Part shown: piece after piece, positions 23,691-34,202 of the stretch
Layout: every line of letters starts with the position of its first letter
Position numbering within the stretch: position 1 is the first letter of the stretch
Notes under the pieces: model-generated
Told to the model about the DNA's origin: nothing
Databases searched by the model: none
Seen by the model: the letters and a program-made list of their open reading frames with translations, nothing else
Source: Antitrichia curtipendula
Taxonomy: Eukaryota > Streptophyta > Bryopsida > Hypnales > Leucodontaceae
Assembly: GCA_951230915.1 (NCBI GenBank)
Contig: OX579634.1
Location: 41,863,570-41,927,569 of the forward strand
DNA: 64,000 nucleotides
Direction: 5' to 3'
Translations under genes and position numbers: made by a program

Positions 23691-24879
23691 TGTAGTTGTA
23701 TCCAAAATTGATTCTAGTTTTAGATCTTTACTATGCAAATATAATTGCAATGTAGATAAGATAGAAAGCTTGAATTAGTACAAAACCATTATATTTATTT
23801 ATAATATTATATAAAGAAAAATACATAAAGTGTTACAATAGGTGTACTAAAACTTTGTTAAATTGTACTCTATTTGTAAAATTTACAATGAAGACAAGGC
23901 CATAATCTGTAATTCTATGACAATTTATTCAACTTTAGTAAACTTTATTTTGTATGCTTTATTTGGCCATGAAATTTGAAGGAAAATTATTTTGTTTTAT
24001 TTTTTAAAGACAAGGTTGCATGCCTTCTATAAGTCATAAGAATTTTTTTTAAATTGCAAAAATTTTAAATTTTTGTGATTTTGTGAAAGAAATATGAATT
24101 TTTTATTTATCAAATATTGTGTCAAATACAAACTATGCTAATTTTTTTTGAATTTTTCATTATAGATGGATATTTTGTAATTTCTTTAAGGTGTAAAACC
24201 AAATTTTTATTTCATTCAATAATTAAAACATCAGTAGATTATAATTATTGGCCCAAAGTTCAAATTGCAATATGTGTTTAATTTTACAATCTTTTTTCAA
24301 ATTTTCAAATTACAGTAAAAACTAAACTTGATAAACTTCACATCATTAATTGAATCCTAACCCCAAAGGATATTTTTTTTTTATGGATTAAACTAATATA
24401 TTGAGTGAAAGCAGTTAGAAGTTGTCAAATTACACTAAAAAAAACATCTTTTGTAATCTATAGATTATCCATCTTCTGTTGTAAATTTTATACAAAGAAA
24501 CCAATAATACACCAAAGAATGAATTTCTACCATCCAATGTAAACACATTCAAGCAATTCCTAGAAAATAAAAATGAAAAAAAATAAAAACATCACTGCTT
24601 CATTGAATGTTGTTCATTTGAAATTGTTCTTAAGCCACTTTCTAACTCTGACAACTTCCAAGGGTTACCAAGATGATCACTCATTTCCGACCACTTAAGC
24701 AATTTAGCCTATCTACAACATCGGGAAGGTTGAGGAAAAAAAATTCCCCGTGTAGAGAAATAGACTTCAAAATGATGTCCTCATTTTTTACATTTTTTTT
24801 CCCCTCAAAAACAAAATCACCATGAGTTTTGTTTTTTTGGTGAAGATCATGTTTGTCCCCTTTCTTGACATACATGCAC
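23691..24879. other. AT-rich intergenic DNA, no gene recognised
   Basis: An inverted copy of the 'ttaagtggt-ggaaatg' block lies near 24685-24700. Nothing else is supported. Confidence 0.4.
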
Positions 24880-25480
24880 ACCTATTTCCAACCATTGGGG
24901 TTGGATTACACAAGCGATGTCCGTGATCATTGCGGCTTTCAATGTACACCTCTTAGACATTTCTTGCTTGCTCTTGTTGGTCCTCCTCTTTGTGAGCTGT
25001 CACCTACACCACAACTAAATCGGAAATTAAGCAACCTAAGCTATGAGAATGGGTGGGCGGGTCGTCTCCTTTTACTTACTCACTTACGTATCCTTGACGA
25101 GATCGCTTTTGTGTTCAAATTACGTCATTTAGCATGCTTTCGACAAGAATCTTTTAGGGATGGCTTTTGGATAAGAGCCGCAATTAAGTGTCGCCCCCTG
25201 CCTGCCACTTTGAGAGAGGAGACTCAGAAACCGCCCCCGACTTCCATTGAAGTGAAATGGGGAAACCCAACTGCAAATTAAAGTTCCCTAGTTGAATTTC
25301 TCCGACCCAGGCACCAATGTCCTCCATGCCGTCCAACCCACCACCCCACCCCACCCTGACTGACCGCCCCGACCGCAGGTAATTTTAGGTCGCGTACCAG
25401 GTCCGGAACCTTCGGCCCTGGCCCTGGATGCGCGAGCCTTGGGGACCTCTCCGCCAATATCAGCGTTTCATTTGATGTGG
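24880..25480. other. GC-rich island, unassigned
   Basis: CpG-bearing sequence rises to a very C-rich stretch at 25325-25380. A plus-strand frame of 142 codons (24853-25281) spans part of it but shows no domain, signal or repeat I recognise and begins in AT-rich DNA. It may be a decayed exon or a chance frame. The island ends exactly where a family Y element begins. Confidence 0.3.
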
Positions 25481-25760
25481 TAAGGTAGGTACACCCAACT
25501 GTGCCACTGACCTTAAACCGCCATCTATACTATGTGTACATCTCCAAAATCAATTCTGTACCTACGTGGAAGAAGAAACGCTTTCAAGAACCAAATTTTG
25601 TTCCTTAATAACTTTTGCATACAATATTCAAATGCCATGTTTTTTGGTGCGTTGGAACCTCCTTTCACTTGCCTACAAGAACGTATGAAAATTTGACCAG
25701 TCTAAAAATAGTAACTAGACTCGGTAGCAAAAAGTGGCGGTTTTGGGTGTACCTACCTTA
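25481..25760 (+). mobile_element. Family Y inverted-repeat element, copy 1 (280 bp)
   Basis: TAAGGTAGGTACACCC at the left pairs with GGGTGTACCTACCTTA at the right. Subterminal accgccat and gtggcggtttt also pair imperfectly. It is colinear with 40683-40946 ('tgtgtacatctccaaaatca', 'ggaacctcctttcacttgcc'). It is non-coding, and the target duplication is unclear. Confidence 0.85.
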
Positions 25761-26454
25761 GCTATTGAGGAGGGGTTCATATCCCCAACCCATCCACAAG
25801 TTAGGGCCCATCACAACCACTTTGCTACTACCGTCCGTCGTAGCCACGACACAATATTCACCGCCCACTTTGTAGGACATAGATAGTGGAGCTCACACAT
25901 ATAGAAATGTTTGAGGCCCACACGCCAAAGAAAAAAAAGAAGAAAGAACGAAGAAAAAAAAAAAACCCGAAAAGAACGAAAAAAAATGAAACGAAAGTTG
26001 CCTTGATGTTTGAAAACTCCAAGACGGACCCATTCAAAACGGCTTCCCAAGGTAACCATCAAGTACTAACCAAGCTTGTGTCTGCGCCCCAAGGCGACAG
26101 AATTGCTTACTCCCCTCCTCCCTCCTCCCCCTTCCCGAGAACGAGGACACATGTTTTAAGAAATACGTCAAACTTGTAAGGCGACTTTCTTGTTAGTCGA
26201 AACTTTACATGGAGACGTGGAAACATTCTACCGGTATTCTAGATAAGATTAGGAGTACTTTTGGTTCGTTTTGCAAAAAGTGTGCTGAGGCACGATTGGA
26301 AAATTAATTAAACCGTGTCCTGAAATATAAACGGAAGTTCAGCGCCACTAGCTGCCTGGTGTGGAATTGGCCGCACATTCATTTCAGCTTGTTGCACTGG
26401 GATTCTCAGGCATGCTTTTTGACTAACACAAATACAGTAATACAGTAGTGCGTG
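25761..26454. other. Spacer with purine-rich tract
   Basis: A nearly all-purine plus-strand tract (25927-26001) consists of A/G runs with a few C. Frames over it are lysine-rich or, on the other strand, phenylalanine-rich artefacts. Confidence 0.5.
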
Positions 26455-26612
26455 TGACACTAATTTACCAAAGTTGCCACTAGTTTGAAATACTGTAGTA
26501 AGTGCGGGTTAAGATTTTATCGTGTACGAAAACCAATTTTGCACAAAATTTAAAATTTTGTGGTGACACTCATTTTCTAGGTGACGCTAATGTCCCCCCT
26601 TCACTACAGACT
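26455..26612 (+). repeat. Dispersed repeat family Z, copy 2
   Basis: It is the counterpart of 8951-9115: gtgcgtgtgacactaattt at the start and taggtgacgctaatgt-ccccccttcac at the end. Confidence 0.6.
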
Positions 26613-28034
26613 ATGACAAAGCAATGCAGTGATGTCTAATGCACTAGGCACTTTAGAAATTATTCAGCATCACACATTTTGGAAATAAGTAACTTGAAAT
26701 CTATAAATGATGTCAATAAGAATTGTACCTTTTTTCTTTTTTTAATGAAGAATGTAATGTGCCATGGCAAATTATATTTGAGAAAAAAAATCTATGGAGA
26801 TGGCACAACAAATCTTGGAATTTTATTTGTTTTATAGCTTTCATAGACATGACAAGAAGTTCTTTTTCTTTTCTTTTCTTTTAGCTTGCTTTCAATGGTC
26901 TTTATTTCAGTTGACCAACTTTCAAATCCAAATTTTATTGTGTCTATTGCAAGAGATTTTTTAATGTACTTCCTTTGAAAATAATCACAAGTTCTAATTT
27001 TACACCAATCAAGCGATGGTCAAATATTTCATGAGACGTAACCCCCTGCCAAAGTGAAAATGCCCCCATTCATTTTGTGGGAGGATTATTTCCTATAATC
27101 TCCCACTTACCGCGTAATCGGTCATTACAAATCTTTCATCCATCGATCAAATATTGAATCCATTTCTAGACAATTTTTTTTACGTTGGGCAATCTCCTCG
27201 TTGTCGGGGATTCTAAAACTAAACAGAACTGATTCCTTGTCGGGCTTCGCCCTCCTCCTCGTCAACCTGTTTATTTTCAGAAATTCCTCACCACCTCCAT
27301 TCTTGCCTTATACTATACTTTTACGAGTGTCGCTGATGCTTTAAAAAAAAAGGATGTGAACAGCAAATAATGTAGCCCAAAGTACTTGCACTAACTACAG
27401 TTTCATGCATTCAATACTGTGGGACTCTCAACACTGTTATAAACAGGATCCACGTAACCTTGTATAGAATAATAGCCATGCATCCTCTTTGCAGATTTGA
27501 CAGCTACATAACTTGTTCGCCACACAGCCTACTCTACCCTTGACACACAGCAAACTTGGTTTTAGACTGTTTCTGATCACATTCCGATCAGGACGACGTA
27601 CGAACGAACAAACAAACGAACGAGACCCAGATCAAACACCATACCAAGAACGCGCGAACGAGGATTCGTTTCCTCAACCCTCGCAAATTTCCATGTTGTA
27701 CCGTACCCGGCAACTTATCATGTTACGGACATCATCTCATTGTGGCATCCCAATAATCTTGCTTGCTTGATATAAAACTACAATTGTAAATTTGATTTTC
27801 GATGTTTGACCGTTACACCATAACTAATTCCGTACCTTCCAGTTGCATGATGATGGTACATTACACGATGGCCAAAATCTAGTTAAAATATAGGGATATC
27901 TTTTTTACAAAGTTTGGTCATACAACACTTCACGTCGAACTCTTCATGAATCATATTTTTGTTACTTAAAAGGACATAATGTTACTTAATGTTACTTATT
28001 TTTGTTTGTTGTATTATAAGATGGTACTACCTAC
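26613..28034. other. Intergenic DNA, no gene recognised
   Basis: It holds a short degenerate run of acgaacgaacaaac units (about 27600-27625) and GC-moderate sequence at 27000-27800 without a recognisable domain. The repeated word taatgttactt at 27978-28001 may lie in the left part of the adjacent Tc1/mariner remnant. Confidence 0.4.
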
Positions 28035-29150
28035 ATGAAATGGTTTTCAGAAATCCCATTCATTTGCACCAAAAAAAAAAGCCATATCTTAGGCTTGCAT
28101 TTGCCTAAGCTCATGAAAGTTGAAAAATTTGGAGATTCATGCAATGAAATTTGGTTATGGTTAGACAAGTCATCATTTGAAATTGGTAAGAAATCAAGGC
28201 AAATTAGAGGGTACTAAAAACCATATGAAAGATATATATAGGATTGTGTAGTGCCATTTTTTCAAATGTAATTGCTATGACATTTTGGATTGCATTTAAT
28301 GGCTTTGATAAGAGCCCTCTTGTTATTATACCTCCAAACAAAGAGACAACAAAGAATTTTGTCACTCTTGTTTACAAAGGAACGTTAAGTGGGTTTCATT
28401 TTTGAACAATCACCTTGGACAATTGACACTTATGAAAGGTGTCACTCCAATTTACTACAACTTACTATTTCCTCAATGGCAAAAATCAATGGCCATCGCT
28501 TTTGGATACAGATATAATATAGAAGACATATACATAGACTTAACGATATGTTGATGACTTAACAATACATAATATAGATATAGATACATAATACAAAATT
28601 TTGGGTATGGAAACAATAATATATCCCATATCAATTGCAATTTCCAACCCCAATTTGAAATTACAAATAGGGGTGGTGGTGGTTTGGGTTTGGATTTGGG
28701 TTAGGGAATTCAAACACAATTGTCCTATCACTAGGTGCCACATGTACAAATTCATTTAAATTGTCATAAGTATGTAGTGACTATCCACTCAAAAGACAGG
28801 TTATTTCCATTGCAATAGAAACAAGCTAGTGGCATGACAAAACTAATCTAGCCCACAAACTCTCTAAACTTGAACCCCATAGAGAATGTATGGAAGATTG
28901 TCAAAGATTTGTTGTGTTGCCATTGTAGACCATCAAATTAAGAGGAAATAGTGCAAGCTATTCAATGAGTATGGAATTCAATATCTGTGAAGCAACTCCA
29001 TACCATACCACCATTAGAAGTATGCCTGATAGAATGCAGACAGTTATTTCAACAAAAAGTTGTAGAACCAGATGGTGGACATTGTGTTATGTTTCTCTAT
29101 TATTACTGTACGGTACCATATTAAGTAATGTTAAACTTATTATATTGTAA
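28035..29150 (+). pseudogene. Tc1/mariner-type transposase remnant
   Basis: Blocks of a Tc1/mariner DDE transposase occur in order but in different frames. About 28133-28214 reads LDKSSFEIGKKSRQIRGY, which corresponds to the family's W-S-D-E-S-F-E...SRQIRVW block with the first Asp neighbourhood altered. About 28361-28399 reads YKGTLSGF. From 28852 the text reads NSLNLNPIENVWKIVKDLL, matching the S-P-D-L-N-P-I-E-N-x-W block and keeping the Glu of the DDE triad. From about 29010 the frame shifts to SMPDRMQTVISTKSCRTRWW, matching the family's SMPRRxQAVI tail. Stops interrupt the 28852 block (tag just before it, taa and tga after). The expected second Asp block near 28500 is not clear. Terminal repeats were not found. 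The family call is from remembered motifs; the gene is dead. Confidence 0.75.
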
Positions 29151-29159
29151 ATAGGACTA

Positions 29160-30862
29160 CCATCTTTCCAACGCACTTTACAGCTTTCGAATTCATGAAT
29201 TTTTGAGCGTACCAGGAGCTTTTCAAAGTTCATAGTTTTTGTTCTGACTCACCTTGGGAGACAAAATTCGAATTATTTTGGGACCCTGGTGTACAATCGA
29301 TGGGACTTGGTCATGATGCCAAGTCCAGTGCTCACACTCAATTCTCATCGGCTAGTCACACAGGATTATAACCCTACAATCCCTTCTCCTCCTCATTCTA
29401 GGACCAAAAAGTTCAGATCTGGACATTCGTGATAGAGTAGAATGACTTGGCATTACATCTGATGATGATCTCATTTTCTAGTTCATAGCAAGCGCACAGA
29501 GCTGCACTAGTCTCAGAATGCTGCAGCAGAATACAGAGGGTCCCTCCCTACATAACATGAAAGGGAATATGAAAGGCCATGGCAAACTGCCACAAGGTAG
29601 AGACACCGAGAATCACCACTGATTCGAATCGCCACCCGAAAATCTGTAAATATTGATTAAGAGGATGTTGTCTTCAACATTTGTAGTTACATTTGTAGTT
29701 TAGGCATCTACCAATAAACCTCTGAAACTGCAACATCTGCATACGGTAGTACGGTACCCAAATACTAATTTCTTTGGTGAGTTGGAATTCTCTTCCATTT
29801 GTTGACCAGTGAGCAGATCTGATCAGTGTACTTGTTGGAACTACACTCAACGGTAAAGGTGGTGTCCTCACCTTACTAGCTTGCAAGTTTTAACAACTTC
29901 TCAGCAGCGTTTATGGTGCAAGAGAATTCTAGAACAGCGAGAATGACGAAGTGCCCAGACATGCAAGGCGGAGCATTGACTTGGTAAAAAAGAATCAGGT
30001 CATCGACCAATAAAATCTTTTGAACCTCAATAAAATTTACTGACTATATCCAAATATGCATTCTTCGATGCATTAAAATACTCCTTCATGTTTTAACAGA
30101 ACATTCTCCGTCCAGATAATAGGAACTATGCTAAAAGTGGCAATTATGCATATCTCTTACCTTTCTCCGGCATACGTGATGGAAGAGAATTCAAAGACAA
30201 CGAAGAGTCAAGTCACACGATGCAGACGATTATTGAACTAGGGTTTGGTGGAAATTAGGGTTTGAAAACTTGACCTCGTACCTGCCAATGTAATGGTTGG
30301 CCCACGAGTTGTCGGAGGGGATATTCATTTCGGTGCTTCCCTCGATGCTCCAAACCTGGCGTTGAATCCGTCCGCCCTAAGAATCGGTCACGCTTTGCCA
30401 ACGGTCGGAAAGTTCTCCTCGACTGCTGGTGGGCAAAAAAAATACAGATCCCATTGGCTATTGGAGTAAATCGACAACGGCAAGAAGCGCAACCAATATT
30501 TACAGACACCAAGCTTGGACTAAATCATCGCGTTACCAGCTCTCGCGGAAACCTAATTCACATCTCAAAATGACTGGCGCTGTCCAAATGGCGACCTAAT
30601 TAATCACAATACCGGTATGGAATTCACCAGAATTCAATATTCGCCTTCTTCACGAGCAGCTCCCCGCTCGCGGATCTGCAAAACAAGAAATCTGTCACAA
30701 GAATTCTGCGCATTGCTGAAACCAATACTAATCCGTTACGAGCGAGAATTTCATAAAGGTACTTCCTTTGCGGCATTTCCATATTGAATTCAAAAGCTCT
30801 TAGGGTTTGAACTGATGTCAAAATGTATATTTTGTGCTCAGCATATCATAACATGCCACGAC
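29160..30862. other. Moderate-GC DNA, unassigned
   Basis: GC-richer sequence between about 29160 and 30840, strongest at 30270-30740. Plant telo-box-like AGGGTTT words occur at about 30239, 30258 and 30801, which are common in plant 5' regions. Minus-strand frames at 30255-30512 (85 codons) and 30624-30821 (65 codons) show no family I recognise. It may be a decayed 5' gene region. Confidence 0.3.
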
Positions 30863-31187
30863 GGCAGGAGGTTCTAAAAGCGCTCAGGCTCTAAAATCGC
30901 CCACCTCCTCAAATGTTCACTGTTTGTACATGTTGCTTTTTCATTGTACCAACAATGTACAAGCAGTGAACATTTGAGGAGGTGGGCGATTTTAGAGCCC
31001 TATGCCATTTCATCTTCAAAAATTCATAACTAATTCCACAAAGCTTCAAAAAATATGAAACGACTTGGGGTTAGATGACAATTCCATTTGCCTTTCAAGG
31101 ATAATTTAATGAAAAACATTTCAAGAAGTTTCACCTTCCAAAATTCAAGTTTCAACTCTTAGATGGCCGCTTTCTGGACCTCCTACC
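30863..31187 (+). mobile_element. Family X element, copy 3, with nested hairpin
   Basis: The left end GGCAGGAGGTTCTAAAAGCGC and right end GCTTTCTGGACCTCCTACC match the family X ends. The interior 'aattcataactaattcca' and 'caaaaaatatgaaacgactt' match 48576-48617. It is interrupted near its left end by the palindromic insert 30886-31001. Confidence 0.7.
30886..31001. repeat. Near-perfect hairpin nested in family X copy 3
   Basis: Arms of about 48 bp begin with ggctctaaaatcgcccacc and end with ggtgggcgattttagagcc. They are almost identical inverted copies with about a 20-bp loop. The low divergence suggests a recent insertion, or conversion between the arms. Confidence 0.8.
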
Positions 31188-34100
31188 TAGTACAATTGTT
31201 GCAACATTTGCAATAGCACCCCATGGCATGGGAAATATAGCATTTTTTATTTAATTTGCAAGGATTTGATTTGAATATTTGCAAGAGTGCTTCAGAATCT
31301 TGGATGAAAATTTGTATAGACAAATGCTTGCCTATCCAAATGGATTGAATTTGTGATAAATAAAATATGAGGAATCTTTTTTAGGTGTGTATTTTCTACA
31401 TGTGTATATACTACTATTGTGATTGACCTTTGGAAAAGAGGTTGATATTCAGTTACTCCCTCCCTCTCCAAATGATCTTTATGGTTGGACAAAATATTTG
31501 AGATTATGGCTTGAAAATAACATTATTTCAACTTGTTTCGAGTTGTAAGTAGAATTCAATGCATTTGTATTGTCCTAAAACTTTGAGTTTGAAGCCCTTT
31601 TCTAAGTGTAGTTTCCAATTAATAGAAAGTGGAATTTTTTGTGCATTTTCGATGAGTACCAATAGGCACTTAATTGTTGAGTGTAAGGCCATCATTTTGT
31701 AGGCAGTGAATATGGGCCTATCTAAGATTATGTGTGGACCTTCATTTTGCCTCCTAGAAAGGTTCTAAGCTTCATCTCTTTCAATCATGCAACATTCAAC
31801 AAGATGCAAAAAGCAAGAATGAACAATATTTTGATCCTTTTAGTCATTTATTTGTCTTTTGATTGATGGTTGCATGGATATTGATGGAAGGTGGACTAGT
31901 GCCTCGAGATGCTTTATCGGTTCAAAATAACAATCAAAGTCAAATTTGACCAATTCACAACATCACAATGTGCAACCGAATGATTATTTTGGGACAAAAA
32001 AGTAAAAGAAAACAAGATCATTTGGGGATAAACAAAGTACTATAGGTATTATGTTTGAGGAGAAAGAATTTTCTAAGGGCTTTACAATAGCATAAGTTTT
32101 ATGACGATTGAGTTTACAGTTCAAAAGTTATTGCAATCTTTAGAGAATTTATACTTTGTAAGGTAGGGGAGGCAATGTAATCAACTTTGACTTCTAGTTG
32201 GGGTAGGTAGAAGGGGAAATAGAATGGGAAAAATTGGGCAATAGATGTAGGTGGTGGATTATAAGGCTAGACAATGGCAATCAAATACCGAGCTAAGCAA
32301 TGGTGTCTGACCCTGAATCGGTCAATTTTTGAACTAGGCGGTGTCCCACAATCAGTGGTGTTTGCCCTTTAATTGGAGAACATCAACAAGGAGGCTCAGA
32401 GGTGCAGAGGAGCACTACATTCATTATAAGAAAATCATGTTTCTAATGTTGTTAAAGAAAAACATGTATACGTTCTATGAAATGTCAACGCCCTCATTAG
32501 TTAGCGGTTTATGGGAGTCTGAATTTTGGGTGATGTTGGGGTAGACGCGTATATATTTTTTTGAAAACACGGTGACAAAATTCAAGACGGACATGTTTTT
32601 TTATAATGTTCAAGAAAATATCTGCACATTTTCAAAAGACGTCCGCACGAATACAAGAAGTCCACGTCAACAAATAGACCCATTTTGACCATGGATAAAT
32701 TAGTAAAAATTACTATGGTAAAATGTTGACTATATGTGAAATATTTAGAAGAAGGGCAACCACATGGCATGTTTTGCAAAAAAAGGGAAATGGATGGATG
32801 TGCATTATGGATGAAAAGAGATGGTCTTTATACAAGTAGGGTGGTAGAATGTGAGACAATCTATATGGGATATGTAAAACAAGAATTGTATTCAATGTAA
32901 ATTGTTTGAAACAACATGATTCAAATGTCTGAAACAACGTCTAGACGTTTAAAACAATGTCGAGATGTACAATGGTCAAGTTCCCATATTCTACTTATCA
33001 CATATCTTTTGACTCACCATGGATGCAGAATGGATATAAATATGACCTCTCTATCTTTCATTCTCACTAACTTTCAATTAAAAAAATTCCTTCATTCTAC
33101 CATCAAAAATTATCTTGATGGTAGATGGTAAGTTTTCTCTAATTCTTATTGAATTCATATATTTTGCTTGTCATTTTATTTTATTCTCTAATTTATTTTA
33201 AATAATTATTTTTTATTGATCTTGTTTTATAGATAGGATATGCACCAATTGGTGTCTTAAAAAATGTTTAAATTGATGTCTCCAAAACCATAAAGTAAAA
33301 CCTAACCAATTGTCATGTCACCAAAACCAATTGCCACATCAAAATTTGTGGAGTCTAAGTCACAATCCACGTCACTCATTGGCTGGATGAAAAAATATCC
33401 CATATAGCACTGCCTGCTCATGCTATGCTTATGTGGCGGTGATTTGTCCGACTCGTAGCACATTTTGGAGAGCTTTAAAAACTACGTTTCTTGTGACATT
33501 AAAAAAACAGCCTACAATCGTGCTTGTTTTTTTTATGATTTTTGCACGTTTTTGGCTTGTCATTTATGAAAAAATTTAGGAGACACCTGTGCGGATAACT
33601 TGCATATCATGCGGAACATGTTCTCAAGTTCTTAAAAATATTTAAAAAAAACTCGGATTTCATATAGTGATTGACTACAAGTCTGTTTCCTATTTCTCAT
33701 TGTGAAGCCTACCTCTTGATTGTATACACTTGCAAAATACAATTTGTCACTTTTGTGCACTCATTGTAACCTTCATAGTTTTTAAAATTATAATAGATCC
33801 CTAGGCCTAGCACAAATTTTCTAAAGAAAGAAGAGTCCAAGCTACATATTTGTCCTTTTTTACAATCCTAGCAAAGTTTTGTTGCCCACATTTGTCATAT
33901 ATAGTAAAATTTTAGAATCAAGAAGAAGTCAAGCTTGTCAGTCCACTTGATTCCTCATCCTAATTGAAACAACATTAATAAATGCACCTCTTATAAGCTT
34001 AAGAAACACTACTCATTTGCTTAATTTGACAAAAAAAAATGTCTCTATTACACTAGTTATGGCACACCTGCTTGTCAATCCACCTAAAATTGTACTAAGA

Positions 34101-34202
34101 TTGCCTCAAATTCACCTCCATTCACCTCATTATGGAAGAAAATGGGCGAAGGGAAGAATTCCAGACTTGCCATAACATTACTTTCTCTCCTACGAAAGCA
34201 CA
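31188..34202. other. AT-rich intergenic DNA, no gene recognised
   Basis: About 31190-31390 (gttgcaacatttgcaatag, 'ttggatgaaaatttgta', 'ctatccaaatggattgaattt') recurs at 38510-38700. TTACTCCCTCCCTCTCCAAA at about 31452-31471 is a lone Stowaway-like end. Nothing else is supported. Confidence 0.4.

Noticed and set aside
24853..25281. 142-codon plus-strand frame
   Set aside because: It has no domain, starts in AT-rich DNA and lies in a GC island where long chance frames are expected. It is kept only as an unassigned island.
31452..31471. Second Stowaway element
   Set aside because: Only one end (TTACTCCCTCCCTCTCCAAA) is visible with no inverted partner nearby, so it is mentioned but not called as an element.
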